From contig JAFXPK010000040.1 of assembly GCA_017527905.1 (NCBI GenBank), forward strand, positions 1 through 52,364: a stretch of 52,364 bases of DNA. Reading direction: 5' to 3'. This stretch comes from Paludibacteraceae bacterium (GTDB lineage: Bacteria; Bacteroidota; Bacteroidia; Bacteroidales; Paludibacteraceae). Positions 1-12,000 of the stretch are shown one piece after another (the first letter of the stretch is position 1; each line of letters opens with the position of its first letter). The position numbers were made by a program, and so were the translations under genes. Under the pieces are notes generated by a model. It searched no databases. It was not told the DNA's origin and worked only from the letters and a program-made list of their open reading frames with translations.

Positions 1-299
1 AATAGGTTGCCCCTACGGGGCGAAACAGCACCACATCGGGAATGACGCATAGAGAATGTACAATGAGCGTTCCCTATCCGCCCTGTAAGGGCATATCATT
101 ATCTAGCCCAGGGTAACACCCTGGGTCATACACGAATACACAAGCATTCGCCCTGTAAGGGCAAAACATTTATGAAATAGGTTGCCCCTATGGGGCGAAA
201 CAGCACCACATCGGGAATGACGCATAGAGAATGTACAATGAGCGTTCCCTATCCGCCCTGTAAGGGCATATCATTATCTAGCCCAGGGTAACACCCTGG
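1..299. repeat. 175-bp tandem duplication of short palindromes
   Basis: Bases 1-124 recur at 176-299, a period of 175, with one substitution seen (cctacgggg versus cctatgggg). Each copy carries three imperfect palindromes: gcccctacggggc, cgccctgtaagggca and agcccagggtaacaccctggg. An extra cgccctgtaagggca sits between the copies near 149. A related cgccctgcaagggca is at 28581-28595. I see no gene in 1-316. The copy at the left edge may continue outside the window. The layout resembles REP-like intergenic palindromes; function is unknown. Confidence 0.85.
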
Positions 300-316
300 A
301 AACCGAACACCACCCA

Positions 317-1807
317 TCACCTCGAAACCGTCACCACAAACCTCCGATTGACCATGTCACCCGACGGATGAATCGCCTGTACCACAACGATATACGGTGC
401 GACGGCTACCAATGCACCTCCGTCCGTACGGCCGTCCCAAACCAACTCGCCCGACACGGAAAGGGGCAACGAATGGCCTAACGTCCGCACCACCGCACCG
501 TTCAGCGCATAGACACGCACGTTCGCCAAATAGCCGGGCTTGTCCAGGTTGTAACGCAGGTGCCAGAACCCAGAGGCCTCGAGATAGGGGGCACACAACG
601 GATCGGCCTCGAAAAGGATGTCCTCGACCGCCATCATCGCCTGGTTCTCACAGCCCGGAGAGGCATAGCCCGTCGCAGGGGAGGCGGAGGTCCACGATGA
701 ACCCTCTAAGGAGACACGCTCCAACGAGACCCCCACCCCCTTGTCCGGCACCCCCTCCACGTGCAGGTCGGGGGCGAAATAGGCCTCGTCGATCAAGAGG
801 GAATCGGATGTGCGGAAGAGGGAGACCCATCCCCCCGCATTGTTCAGGGCCGCCATGTTGGACATCTGTACCATCGCCCCGTCGGACGCACACGAAGAGA
901 GGGCACCCAACTTCTCGGGATATTTTGTAACCACCTTATACTCATCAGGATAGATTACTGAAGAGGAGGAGGCAATCCGCTTGCCATAGCTAACCGCACC
1001 ATCCTTCTTCCTCGCCGCAAGGCTGAGTCCGGACAAGTCGATGACCTTGTCGGAACGGTTATAAATCTCCACAAACTCAGCCCCATCCGCAGACGGAGCG
1101 AACATGATTTCCGTGAAAATCAAATCGTTAGGTTCAGGCAAAGAGGGCGGGTCGGGTACGAAAGCCGGTTCGCCCTCCACCGTCCAACCCGAGAAGGAGA
1201 AGGTGTTCGCCTTCGACTTAGGATACTTGCAATAGATGCCCGAATAGGAGGCTTGCGTCAAGGTGTTATCGGTGACGGAGAACTCCTGGCGGAACGACTC
1301 CTCATCATTCAGTCTGGAGTAGACCACCCATTCACCCGCACTGCTACGGGTCACCTTCACCTCCACACGCAACATCTTCTCGTTCGGCGGAGGGAGGAGC
1401 CTCATCGTGTCCCCCTTCGCCAAGGTGACCACGCTCCCGCTTTCCTTGCGGAAGCATAAGGAGACCTGTCGTTTGGAATCACCCAAGCGCAGGAAATAAC
1501 CAGAGGAGGCGCCATCGATCGCCGGTGCGTCGACCGCCAAATAGTAACGGGCGAAACATGAGCCGGTCGGCTGGGTCATGGTGACGGTGAGACCCCACTC
1601 CGCATCGTCCATCGCGACAGAAGGGGCGAAAAGATAGCTCTCACCGGCCACATTGTTCGAGGAGGTAACCACCCCGTCGGCGACCGAAAAGAGAGAATCC
1701 GTACCCACGCAATAAGAGGGAATCACACCATCCGCAAAGGATACATTCAGCTGAGCAAACACACAGAAAGGGCACAAAAAAGCCCACACAAACAAATTTT
1801 TTTTCAT
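317..1807 (-). CDS. Secreted lamin-tail-domain protein with FlgD-like C-terminus
   Basis: A 496-residue exported protein. Residues 1-18 form a signal peptide (MKKNLFVWAFLCPFCVFAQ). Residues about 20-215 form a beta-rich region of the LamG/concanavalin type. Residues about 225-330 match a lamin tail domain: 'NDLIFTEIMFAP', then 'EFVEIYNRSDKVIDLSGL'. The last 80 residues (YNLDKPGYLANVRVYALNG, VWDGRTDGG) look like the FlgD Ig-like fold found at the end of many T9SS cargo proteins. Lamin tail domains in Bacteroidota are common in surface or extracellular proteins, often nucleases, but no nuclease motif is visible here. The gene stands alone and diverges from asd. The C-terminal sorting role is inferred from fold resemblance. 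Confidence 0.85.
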   Translation of the reverse strand: MKKNLFVWAFLCPFCVFAQLNVSFADGVIPSYCVGTDSLFSVADGVVTSSNNVAGESYLFAPSVAMDDAEWGLTVTMTQPTGSCFARYYLAVDAPAIDGASSGYFLRLGDSKRQVSLCFRKESGSVVTLAKGDTMRLLPPPNEKMLRVEVKVTRSSAGEWVVYSRLNDEESFRQEFSVTDNTLTQASYSGIYCKYPKSKANTFSFSGWTVEGEPAFVPDPPSLPEPNDLIFTEIMFAPSADGAEFVEIYNRSDKVIDLSGLSLAARKKDGAVSYGKRIASSSSVIYPDEYKVVTKYPEKLGALSSCASDGAMVQMSNMAALNNAGGWVSLFRTSDSLLIDEAYFAPDLHVEGVPDKGVGVSLERVSLEGSSWTSASPATGYASPGCENQAMMAVEDILFEADPLCAPYLEASGFWHLRYNLDKPGYLANVRVYALNGAVVRTLGHSLPLSVSGELVWDGRTDGGALVAVAPYIVVVQAIHPSGDMVNRRFVVTVSR

Positions 1808-1856
1808 TCAACAATAACTTTTATAATTAATTACTACAAGTAAACCGCAAACAAAT

Positions 1857-1864
1857 TATCTTTG
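1857..1864 (+). promoter_or_regulatory. -7 box of probable asd promoter
   Basis: TATCTTTG matches the Bacteroidota -7 consensus TAnnTTTG, 85 nt before the asd start. No clear TTTG lies at -33. The leader contains a small hairpin, AGGATG (1876-1881) with CATCCT (1889-1894). Confidence 0.55.
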
Positions 1865-1949
1865 CAGAAAATTAGAGGATGGCAAACACATCCTTCTCGC
1901 AAAAGTATAAAATATCGAGAAAATTCATATAAAAAATTACAAAAGAAAA

Positions 1950-2960
1950 ATGAGAGTAGCAATCGTTGGAACAAGCGGCGCAGTGGGACAGGAATTCCTC
2001 CGCGTATTAGCAGAACGTAATTTCCCGTTGGATGACTTAGTACTGTTCGGATCGTCTAGAAGTGCAGGACGCACATACGAATTCAAAGGCAAACAATACA
2101 CCGTCAAGGAGTTGAAGCACAATGACGACTTCAAGGGTGTGGACATCGCCTTCACCTCCGCAGGAGCCAGCATCTCAAAGGAGTTCGCCGAGGACATCAC
2201 CAAGTACGGTGCCGTGATGATTGACAACTCCAGCGCATTCCGCATGGACAAGGATGTTCCATTGGTTGTGCCTGAGTGCAACGCAGAAGACGCACTCAAC
2301 CGTCCGAGAGGCATCATCGCCAACCCTAACTGCACCACCATCATGATGGTAGTGGCTTTGCAACCGCTCGAGAAGATCAGCCACATCAAACGTATCCACG
2401 TCGCCAGCTACCAAGCGGCCAGCGGCGCAGGTGCGGCAGCCATGGCGGAGTTGGAGCAACAGTACAGGGAAGTGTTGGACAACAAGCCTGTGACCGTCAA
2501 TAAGTTCGCTTACCAATTGGCATACAACGTCATCCCTCAGATCGATGTCTTCACAGACAACGGATACACGAAAGAGGAGATGAAGATGTTCAACGAGACG
2601 AAGAAGATCATGCACAGCGACGTGAACTGTTCAGCGATGTGCGTGCGCGTGCCTTCCCTCCGTTCCCACTCAGAGTCCATCTGGATCGAGACGGAGAAGC
2701 CAATCAGCGTGGAGCAAGCACAGAAAGCCTTCGCCGAGGGTGAGGGTCTGCAGTTGATGGATGATCCAGCCAACAAGAAATACCCAATGCCTCTCTTCTT
2801 GGCAGGCAAGGACGACGTATACGTAGGACGTGTACGCAAGGACTTGGCGAACGAGAACGGCTTGACCTTCTGGATTGTAGGCGACCAAATCAAGAAAGGC
2901 GCCGCTTTGAACGCTGTACAAATCGCAGAATACCTCATCAAGGTAGGAAACGTAAAATAA
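1950..2960 (+). CDS. asd: Aspartate-semialdehyde dehydrogenase
   Basis: Catalyses NADPH-dependent reduction of aspartyl phosphate to aspartate semialdehyde, the branch point to lysine/diaminopimelate, threonine and methionine. The 336-residue length is normal. The N-terminus has the nucleotide-binding '[18 protein letters not shown]'. The catalytic cysteine is in '[11 protein letters not shown]' and the substrate-binding region in '[13 protein letters not shown]'. The gene is monocistronic: it has its own upstream -7 box and a strong terminator directly downstream. dapB, the second step after the branch, is elsewhere in the window on the other strand, so the lysine genes are not clustered. 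Confidence 0.97.
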   Translation: MRVAIVGTSGAVGQEFLRVLAERNFPLDDLVLFGSSRSAGRTYEFKGKQYTVKELKHNDDFKGVDIAFTSAGASISKEFAEDITKYGAVMIDNSSAFRMDKDVPLVVPECNAEDALNRPRGIIANPNCTTIMMVVALQPLEKISHIKRIHVASYQAASGAGAAAMAELEQQYREVLDNKPVTVNKFAYQLAYNVIPQIDVFTDNGYTKEEMKMFNETKKIMHSDVNCSAMCVRVPSLRSHSESIWIETEKPISVEQAQKAFAEGEGLQLMDDPANKKYPMPLFLAGKDDVYVGRVRKDLANENGLTFWIVGDQIKKGAALNAVQIAEYLIKVGNVK

Positions 2961-2973
2961 TTGATCATCATAA

Positions 2974-3012
2974 GGGAATGGTTGTGTGGAGACATGCAAC
3001 CATTCTTTTTTT
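2974..3012 (+). terminator. Rho-independent terminator of asd
   Basis: GAATGGTTG (2976-2984) pairs with CAACCATTC (2997-3005), followed by seven T. It lies just after the asd stop and before the next gene, which therefore probably has its own promoter. Confidence 0.9.
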
Positions 3013-3040
3013 CTAATCACCCTTAAGTCGAACCCGCACC

Positions 3041-3853
3041 ATGAACACACCGGTAGAAAAACCATTACAACGCAGCAAACTCCGCCGGATGCTTGGCAAG
3101 GAGTTTTACATCGCGAAACGCTTCCTCAAGTGGCACTTCTCCTCCGTGAAATATGCCAAAAAGCGTAGCGAGGGGGCATTAAAATACACCTACATCATCC
3201 ACAAATCACCCTTGCTCAGGAAACTCAAGGACGTGGACATGCAGTTACAGCACAACAAGGTAACCAATTTAAGGATAGCCATCTCACACCTGGACGGCAT
3301 TCTGATCCGTCCCAACGAGACCTTCTCAATCTGGAGGTTAGTGGGTCGTCCCACCAAGCGGAAAGGCCATCTGGAGGGGATGATGATACACAATGGGAAG
3401 GTTTCGACCGGAACAGGCGGAGGGCTCTGCCAACTAGGCAACCTCATCTACTGGATGGCCCTGCACACGCCGCTCGACATCACGGAGCGATGGAGACACA
3501 GCTTCGACGTGTTCCCAGACTCAAACCGCACGATTCCTTTCGCCTGCGGTGCCACCCTGGCCTACAACTACATTGATTTGCAACTCAAGAACAACACAAG
3601 CGCGACATTCAAGATCAATCTTCACCTCGATGACCAGTATCTACACGGTTCAATCACAGCTGATTGTCCGCCAACGGAGAAATACGAGATATATGAGACC
3701 GACCACCGATTCGAGTTCCAGCTATGGGGAGGCTACACCCGCCACAACCGCATTTGGAAACGCATCACCAACCTCACAACCGGTGAGACGCAAGAAATAT
3801 TAGTAGCGGAGAACAATGCGATCATGATGTATAATCCGATGCTGGAGCATTGA
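3041..3853 (+). CDS. VanW-family protein
   Basis: A 270-residue protein recognised from the VanW signature: 'ISHLDGILIRPNETFSIW', 'GRPTKRKGHLEG' and 'STGTGGGLCQLGNLIYWM'. The central block is residues about 75-190. No signal peptide or membrane helix is visible; the N-terminus is basic. VanW was named from vancomycin-resistance clusters in Gram-positive bacteria, but its biochemical role is not established, and single-copy homologues occur in many bacteria without resistance genes. No van ligase or other cell-wall gene lies beside it here. It follows the asd terminator by 28 nt, so a separate promoter is likely, but I could not identify one. It converges with the next minus-strand gene. Confidence 0.85.
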   Translation: MNTPVEKPLQRSKLRRMLGKEFYIAKRFLKWHFSSVKYAKKRSEGALKYTYIIHKSPLLRKLKDVDMQLQHNKVTNLRIAISHLDGILIRPNETFSIWRLVGRPTKRKGHLEGMMIHNGKVSTGTGGGLCQLGNLIYWMALHTPLDITERWRHSFDVFPDSNRTIPFACGATLAYNYIDLQLKNNTSATFKINLHLDDQYLHGSITADCPPTEKYEIYETDHRFEFQLWGGYTRHNRIWKRITNLTTGETQEILVAENNAIMMYNPMLEH

Positions 3854-3881
3854 GAATCAACGCATTAAAGACACAAATATT

Positions 3882-4616
3882 CTATCGAATATAACCTTCG
3901 ACCCGATAGACCTTCTCCATCAGTTTACGTTCCGCACCACTCACCGATTCCCTGAACCAAACCTCCACACGTGCGGCATAGAAGTCTTCCGGATCACCTT
4001 CATAAATCGTGAAACATTGACGGTCAACCAATTGGTGGAAAGGGAAATCCTCTGTGGAAGCTAGCGAGACAGCAGAACGTTCAGGGATGCGATCCTCCGA
4101 CAAAGGGATGTTCTCCGTCGCTTCAAAACACTTCAGGAAAATTTCTCCGGCAGGCAATCCCGTATAATAGAAAGAATAGCAATATGACCCGTATTTCCCT
4201 GATACCTGCAGGTAAGTGCTTGTATCAGAGGCGACCACCTCTCCCGAATCAGAAGGCAACTCATAGGCGAGACCATCAGGGATCTTATGTTCCGCACCGA
4301 ACCCGTCAGGAGCATTTCTGGCAGCCAAAGAGGCAATGGGCAAAAGGAATGCCCACGAGGACAGCGTCACAGCGACGGAGAGAAGCGTCCTCCACCATTT
4401 GCGGCACATCAGCAACACGACCCACGACGAAAGCGTGGTGACAGTAGCGACTATCAGCAAAATCGCACAGACATTATCAAGGAAAGAGGGGACCTGAGTA
4501 AAAGTATAGATGGCCAATAGCAGAGACAATATCCCCAGCAAAGGGAAGCAGAACCACCAGCGAAGCAAAAACTGCTTCACAGCGCGTCCGAGAGACCGAT
4601 TCCGCTCCTCCGACAT
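3882..4616 (-). CDS. Membrane protein of unknown function, coupled to the OmpA gene
   Basis: A 244-residue protein I do not recognise. Three hydrophobic helices lie near residues 22-40, 50-71 and 75-98. A roughly 145-residue polar C-terminal part follows, rich in Glu, Ser and Tyr and probably outside the cytoplasm. The start codon overlaps the stop of the upstream OmpA-family gene by one base (TAATG), a typical mark of translational coupling. It is thus the third gene of the giant adhesin-OmpA operon. A role in assembling or anchoring the surface protein is only an inference from position. Confidence 0.8.
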   Translation of the reverse strand: MSEERNRSLGRAVKQFLLRWWFCFPLLGILSLLLAIYTFTQVPSFLDNVCAILLIVATVTTLSSWVVLLMCRKWWRTLLSVAVTLSSWAFLLPIASLAARNAPDGFGAEHKIPDGLAYELPSDSGEVVASDTSTYLQVSGKYGSYCYSFYYTGLPAGEIFLKCFEATENIPLSEDRIPERSAVSLASTEDFPFHQLVDRQCFTIYEGDPEDFYAARVEVWFRESVSGAERKLMEKVYRVEGYIR

Positions 4617-5980
4617 TACTTGATGACAATTTCGATACGTCTATTCATCCGTCGGTTCGCCTCGCTCGTATTAGGCACCAGCGGTTCGGAAGAACCCTTA
4701 CTTCTGGCCATCACACGATTGATAGGGCAACCCGCCTGAATCAACAGCTTACGCATCGCCTCCGCACGTTGCATACCCAATTCGATATTCTTCGCCTCCT
4801 TACCCAAGTTACAGGTATGTCCCCAGATGACGATCTTACGGCCTGGAGTATTCTTGATGTAATAGGTCAAGTCATCGATATAAGAGCGGATCTCGTCATT
4901 CATCTCCACCACGGCCTGTCCCAGTTTGAACTCCACCTTCACGTTTTTATTCAACCAGTTGACCACCTTCTTCACGTCAGCCAAAGCGCGAGCCTTACGC
5001 TCCTCCTCTTCCTGCGCGAGGCGACGGGCGATACGGAGCACATCCTCCACCTCGCTACGTTCGAAGTGTTCGATTTCAGCATCCCTGACAGCATAATCCT
5101 CGTCCTCCTCGATGACACCCTCATGCTGCATTTCAGGCAACGGATAGACACGAGGCAAACCAAACGTGATACCCACCTTGAGGCCCGCAGCCATCAGATG
5201 AGCCTTCTCCACCCTGTCGGAGGAGAGCACACCCGGGTATGATTCACCATCGAACAGGGAATTCGTATGTGATTTAGAGAGATTCGTCACACCGAAATTG
5301 AAATAGAGTCCCATGTATAGGCTCATATCACTATGCTTGAACGAGCGGAGCAAACCCGCATCGGCAAAGACGCCAGCGCCGAACTTGCGAAGGGAAGCCT
5401 CCCCCTCGGCATTATCCTTGGAGAAGAAGCCATGTTGAGGTAAATTCTCATACTCGACGTTCGTCAGACGCTGGAAATAACCTTTGGTTTCCATCGTACC
5501 GTCCAAGATCTCATATCGGTTAGAGATTGGGGCGAAAAATTTCACGCCCGCGCTACCCAAGAAGTTCCAAAGCGGGCGGATGGGTTGCTGGTAGTAGGCA
5601 GCCACAGGAATTTCGAGATTCACCAGATGCTGTTTTTCCCGCCAATCAGTAAAGATGACCCTATATTCGTACGGTTCACCGTTCTGAGCATCGACAGCCG
5701 AACGGGCTATACGATAATCCTCATAAAAAGATCGGGCATTATACCAACTAAAGCCTAGGCCGAGGCCCATGCTCCAATGCTCATCAATGGTACGACGATA
5801 CCCTGCCTTGACCTCCGCGCCCGTGCCAGGGGTGAATTTGCCCCCCAAAGGCGAGAACTGGATGGAATGCAATCCCCCACCCACGGTCAAATCCAAGTAG
5901 TGATCGTAGAGCTGAGCCTGCGGCGTCATCAACGGCAACGTGAGCAAACCCAATATTATCAATCCCTTTCTCATGCTCAT
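4616..5980 (-). CDS. OmpA-family outer-membrane protein
   Basis: A 454-residue protein. A signal peptide covers residues 1-22. An N-terminal beta-barrel-like region covers about 25-275 and has alternating aromatic strands. A short charged, helical linker follows (about 290-340, 'VLRIARRLAQEEEERKARAL'). The C-terminal OmpA domain spans about 345-454. Peptidoglycan-binding residues fit 'IVIWGHTCNLGKEAKNIELGMQRAEAMRK' (start of loop quoted in parts: IVIWGHTCN, NIELGMQRAEAM) and 'NRRMNRRIEIVIK'. Family knowledge puts such proteins in the outer membrane, gripping peptidoglycan non-covalently. It lies 49 nt after the giant surface-protein gene, so the two are likely co-transcribed. This recalls T9SS adhesin/outer-membrane partner pairs, although the barrel does not look like SprF/PorP to me. 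Confidence 0.9.
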   Translation of the reverse strand: MSMRKGLIILGLLTLPLMTPQAQLYDHYLDLTVGGGLHSIQFSPLGGKFTPGTGAEVKAGYRRTIDEHWSMGLGLGFSWYNARSFYEDYRIARSAVDAQNGEPYEYRVIFTDWREKQHLVNLEIPVAAYYQQPIRPLWNFLGSAGVKFFAPISNRYEILDGTMETKGYFQRLTNVEYENLPQHGFFSKDNAEGEASLRKFGAGVFADAGLLRSFKHSDMSLYMGLYFNFGVTNLSKSHTNSLFDGESYPGVLSSDRVEKAHLMAAGLKVGITFGLPRVYPLPEMQHEGVIEEDEDYAVRDAEIEHFERSEVEDVLRIARRLAQEEEERKARALADVKKVVNWLNKNVKVEFKLGQAVVEMNDEIRSYIDDLTYYIKNTPGRKIVIWGHTCNLGKEAKNIELGMQRAEAMRKLLIQAGCPINRVMARSKGSSEPLVPNTSEANRRMNRRIEIVIK

Positions 5981-6029
5981 ATCTCAATATCGTTACATTC
6001 AAACTCATGCGGGCGAAACCAATCACCCG

Positions 6030-9000
6030 TTATTTCCTAATCTCCTTCACCGTCAGTCCATCCACCTCGACGATATACGCTCCTGGAGCCAAGCTCCGGA
6101 AGTCTATCTGCGTCTTACGTCCCACGAACGAAGAATTCAGGACCACAACACCCGAAGCGTTCGTCACGGTCAGGCTATGGGTGGCGCCATTATCCACACT
6201 CAACTCGACCGTAGCCTTTTCGGAGGTCGGATTAGGATAGACGGAAAGCGTGGTATTCGTAGCATTGTCGAACCACTTCTTGCAGGTACGCAACTGACGT
6301 CCATCAGACGTGACGGCTTCCAGATAATAGCTACCCGAAAGCCCCTTCTTCTCGCAATAATACGGCAAGGTGGCTCCGCCGACCTTCACATCGTTGTGGT
6401 ACCATTGGTACTCGCGGAAGATGTTCTCCGTATTGACAACAGAGACAACATCCTGCCAGATATCCAATATATACTCGTTGGAGAGGTTCACCCTCAAATC
6501 AACGTCGAAGAACGGCGTCACGGAATTAATCTTATTCTTGAACTGGATGCTAGCTCGATAAACGTCTGCCGGGCAATCAGGGATAACTATCTTCACCTCA
6601 TTATCCGCATCGACCTTCGTGAAATCGACATCGACGAATCCCACCGCCTTAGCCTCATCGCTGAAGACAATCTTATACTCGGAAGGAGCTTCAGAGTTCA
6701 GCAACGAGTAGCGAATGACATCCTCCGTATTCGGGCAATAGCCGAATGCCGGGATGATCAGGGTATCCACCATCATTTCATCTATATCCTTGGCGAACAA
6801 GGTGGAAACTATCGTATCCGAAGAGATGAAGAAATTAATCACCTTAGAGGTGTCGCCATCTCCCCAACTTACGAAATGATAACCCGCATTAGGAATTGCC
6901 TGTAGGTTAACAATCGTGCCATAAGGATATTCACCCTCACCTGTCACCTTACCCACATTACCGTTGACCTTCGTGATGACCGAGAAGATCTTAGGTGTGA
7001 AGATTGCGGTGATGGACGTGTCATGGGAGCCCATGGCGAGAGGGAAATCAACGCTCCAGTCCACAAAATTATGTCCCACCTTGACAGGCTGCAACGAATC
7101 CATCTTCTGTCTCATGACAGAATCCCTGAAGTGGAACGGAAGAGTCGCCAGCGTATCATTATCACTAATCACAGTCAGATAGTAAACGCTTGGCGAGAAG
7201 GAAGCGGCGAACGACGAATCGCTCGTCACCTTCACCTTGCGAGGGTTAGAACGATCTCCGTCGCTCCATGAATTGAATCGGAAGCCCTCGTCAGGTATTG
7301 CGGAGAATTCGATGGAGTCTCCATAAGCGACAGGATTCTCGAACTGACAATCCACCTTGCCATTTTCACCAGACTTCACAACGACACGATACGTTTTCTT
7401 GGTCCATTGCGCCTCGATGGAGAGATCCTCCGCACCCACCTTGATAGGGAGAGTAGGATACCAGCCCGCGAAGTCATGGCCCACCTTCTCCGGAATCACG
7501 TTCAACAAAGAGTCGGTGATGGAGTCTCCGTAAATAACCTTGAACTTCAGAAGCGTGTCGCCATCAACCAATGCGGAGAACACATACGTGTTCGGCACGA
7601 AGACAGGTTCCAGAGAGGTGTCGCTGACCACCACAACCGAGCGTGGGTTAAGCGAGTCACCATCCGCCCATGAGAAGAAGTGGTAGCCTTCAAATGGCTC
7701 AGCCGTCACCGTGATCGTATCGCCATATGTGACAGGGTTCTCGAAACCGAGGATAATCCGACCATTCTCAAACAGCGTGTCGATCGTCAACTCCAACGAC
7801 TTCTTCGTCCATTGTGCCTCGATCGTCACATCACCAGTACCCACCGTGATAGGGAGGGAAGGCAACCAGCCAGTGAAATCGTGGCCCACCTTCTCCAAAG
7901 CGACCGTAACAAAGGAATCTTGGATCGTATCACCGTAATGGATAGGCAATGTCTCCACGATAGTATCCTCGTTCATGACAATCAAGTAATACAAGTTAGC
8001 GGCGAAGAGAGGCGTCAACGCAGTATCGCTGACAATCTTTATTTCACGAGGATTGGTCGTCACGCTGTCACTCCAAGCCACGAAATGATACCCTTCGGAA
8101 GGGACAGCCTCCAAAGTGACCACATCTCCATAAGAGACAGGATTTTCGAGATCCGTTATGACAGTACCGTGTTCCAGCAACGTGTCGAGTGTGAACTCAT
8201 ACGTTTCACGTTGGAATTGAGCCTCAATCGTCAGGTCGGCGGCACCCATCACAAGAGGAAGTTCAGGTAGCCAACCCACAAAATCATGGCCCACCTTCTC
8301 CGGCGTAACGCCCAGAGAAGACTCGATGATGGAATCTCCATAAGAAACCACCATGCGCTTCAGCGTATCCCCATCGCTGAGGATCGTCAGGTTATACTGG
8401 TTCACCTCGAAGAGAGGAGCAAGTGAAGTATCGCTCACCACCACCACCTTGCGAGGGTTAGTAGACACGCTATCGCTCCAGCCCACGAAATGGTAGCCCT
8501 CGGAAGGTTCAGCCGTCAGCGTGACCGTATCGCCATAAGCGACAGGGTTCTCGAAGTCTATGGTTACCTCACCATGTTCATACAGGGTATCAACCGTGAA
8601 GGTGAAGTTCTTTATCGAGAACTGAGCGGAGACTATCACATCAGCCGTGTCGACCACGAGCGGTAATTCAAGCGACCAACCGGCGAAGTCATAACCCTCC
8701 CGTTCAGGAGCGAGTCCGACCAAGCTCTCCGTCACCGTATCACCAAAGAGGACAGGAGCCTTTCTCAACGTATCCGTACCATCCATCACATAAAGGGTGT
8801 ATTGGTTCGGCTCATAGATCGCGGTGAAAGAAGTATCCTTATAAACGACATGCCTTTGAGGGTTCGACGAAATACCATTCGTCCATGCGACGAAATGATA
8901 GCCCACATTCGGCACCGCCTCCAGTGTGATAAACGATCCATACGGAACAGGGTTCTCGAAATTCGTCACGACACGGCCTTCGTTTGTCAACGAGTCGTAC

Positions 9001-12000
9001 TTGACGATGAACGTCTGCTGGGTCCACTGTGCGGTGATCGTCATATCTGAATCGCCCATCACGATCGGAAGTTCAGGCAACCAGCCCGCAAAGTCATGGC
9101 CCACTTTCTCCCAAGAGAGATGCACCATCGAGTCGGCGATTGTGTCACCATACAAGAAGGAGAAGCTATCCCTAGCCACACCATCGCTAACAAGATAAAG
9201 CAGATGCTCATTCGGTTCGAAGAGAGGCGTGACGGTCGTGTCACTTGTCACAACAATCGAACGAGGGTTTGTGGAATCCGCATCGGCCCAAGCGACGAAG
9301 TGATATCCCTCGGCAGGCTGAGCCGTCAACGAAACTTTATCGCCATGAGCCACAGGGTTCATGAAATCCTTCATAACACCACCATGAGACATCGAACCGA
9401 TAGAAACGACGTACGTCCGCTTCGTCCATTGCGCCTCGACGGTCATATTAGAAGCACCGACCACAGCAGGGAGAGAAGGAGACCAGCCAGCAAACGTGTA
9501 ACCCTCCTTCGGGAGCGCGACATTCAACATCGAGTCCACTATCGTGTCACCATAAGTGACCACTATCGTATCCAAGGCGACGCCATCGGATACCACATAA
9601 AGTTCATACTGATTAGGAGCGAAGGAAGCGCTGACGGAAGTATCGCTCGTCACCACCAACGCATAAGGATTCGTCGTTAGTCCTCCGTTCCATGAAACGA
9701 AATGATACCCTTCGGAAGGAGCAGCCGTCAAGACGACCGTGTCACCATATACCACAGGGTTCTCGAAGGCAGACGTGATCGAACCACCGTTCGTCAGCGT
9801 ATCCACATCCACATTGAACATCTTCCGCTTCCATTGAGCCTCAACCGTCATATCGCCCGCTCCCATCACGATAGGGAAGGAAGGCGACCAACCGAGGAAG
9901 TCATACCCCTCCTTTTGAGGCGTAACATTCAACATAGCCTCAACGACCGTATCACCGAACAAGACGGAAAGGGAATCCAAGACGGTCTCTCCGTCCTTCG
10001 CGAACAACTCATATGAATTAGGAGCGAAGGAGGCCACGAAAGAAGTGTCACCCATCAACACGAAAGAGAATGGGTTTTCTGAAATCGTATCATTCCATGC
10101 GACGAAATGGTTGCCCGCCTTAGCGACAGCCTCAACCGTCACTTGCGAACCATAGAGGTAAGTGCCGGAGCCTACAGTCTCTCCCCTTGTGGTATCGGAA
10201 GAAGAAGCCTCCACCACAAACTCGCCAGGGCCCGGATTGATGACCACCTCCGTCACCTCGGATGCATCGTAATATTGCAATTCAGGGAATCTAACATAGT
10301 ACGTGCCAGGAGCATACAATGAGTCCAGACGGGAAACCATCGTGAACACAGAGTCATTTTCGTCATGCATCTCCATGGAAGTTGTCAATCCCAGTATCTG
10401 GCCATCCTTGAAGCCAAGGACAGATTCGTCGACAGCGGTGAGGTCAGGAGCATCCTGCGGGATCTTCGTAATCACCAGGAATCCCCTTGCGATAAGGATA
10501 AGATAATTATTTTCAACTGAGTCATTCGCATACTCGAATTCCACCCTGTTCAACACATGGCCTGGCTCGACGATTCTTCCAACTGCATGCACACTCAAAA
10601 GATCACCCTCGACAAAGCCATCGCCTATGATCGTGACACTGTCGTAGACGAGCGGCGTGCCATCGTATACCTTGGTGCTATCACCAGCGGCGAGTTTCAC
10701 TTCACGCAGTCTGATCACACCCGGCAAGCGCTCCTCCTCTATCGCATAATTAGCGGTGTCAGCGCCCTCCAACGAGAAGTTGATGGTAATCTCCTTGTCC
10801 GCGCCCACCTGCGCATTGTTGTACCGCGCGTTCATCGAAGAAAGGCGGACATCATCATTCCCGACCACACCAACCAAAAGGCTATCCGTTCTCAACGAGA
10901 GGACAGAATCCGTACCGTCGTACACTTTAGACGGATTGATATCATAAGCGTCAAGGACAACATACTTTCTGGAAACACGGATGGAATTTCCGCCAGAAGG
11001 AACAGAGAACCCATTCTCTGCGGAGAACTGCGCCAACAAGGTATGCGCACCTACCGGAATGACGTACCCCGAATCCACAGGGAGACCATCAACGAAATAA
11101 GTGACACTACCATCCAACGAATGCTCAACCTCCACCTTAGGGTTCAGACCGACGATTGCCTCGCCATAGACCGTATCCTTCACCGACCACGCAAAAGAGA
11201 CTGGCGGTTCAAGAATATTACCCTTAATCGTATCAGGCTTCACCGTATAATTGGCCGCATCCCGTCCAGACAACTGATAAGCGACATATACATCCGTTCC
11301 GTTACCAATCGTATCGCTGGCGAAGAGCGCAGAGGAGGCAGTGACAGAGACATCGTCCGGACTTATTACAGACTGCAACGTACCCACAGCAACCACTGCG
11401 TCAGGGGTTCCATCGAAACTCTTATCCAATACCGTCGTGCCCTCCACGGACAATTCAAGCGGAAGGATCACACCATCCGTCGTATACACGGTATCACGCA
11501 AAACATAATTCGCGGTGTCCTCGCCACTGAGTTGGTAAACAACACGGATGGAAGAGGCGGACGTCGTGAAGGTGTCGTACTGGGCAACAGCGTTAACCGA
11601 CACATCCTCGCCACCGACAACGCCAGAAACGCTCTCGACGGTAACCGCCGCATCAGTCAAGCGATCGTACACTTTCGACTGCTTAACAGAAGGAACTACG
11701 GTAATCGGAGCACGGTCAACCGTCATCTGCCAGCCCGTCAGCTCCATCTGCTCGTAATTAGGGTTGTGGACGGCAATCTTGATCTCATAATCACCCGCAT
11801 TCGTCGGAGAGAAGCCAGTCCATACGGAAGAGCCCTCGCTTCTCTTGTATCTATAATAGATGCTATAATCGTCTCCCTCGACGAACTGCAAAGCAGGATC
11901 CGGCACGAACGTGGCAGGATGAGGCATCGCATCGTATGTCACAGAGGACTCTTGCAGCTCGAAGGCAGAAGGGTCAAGCGCCTTAGGAAGGATCACCCAC

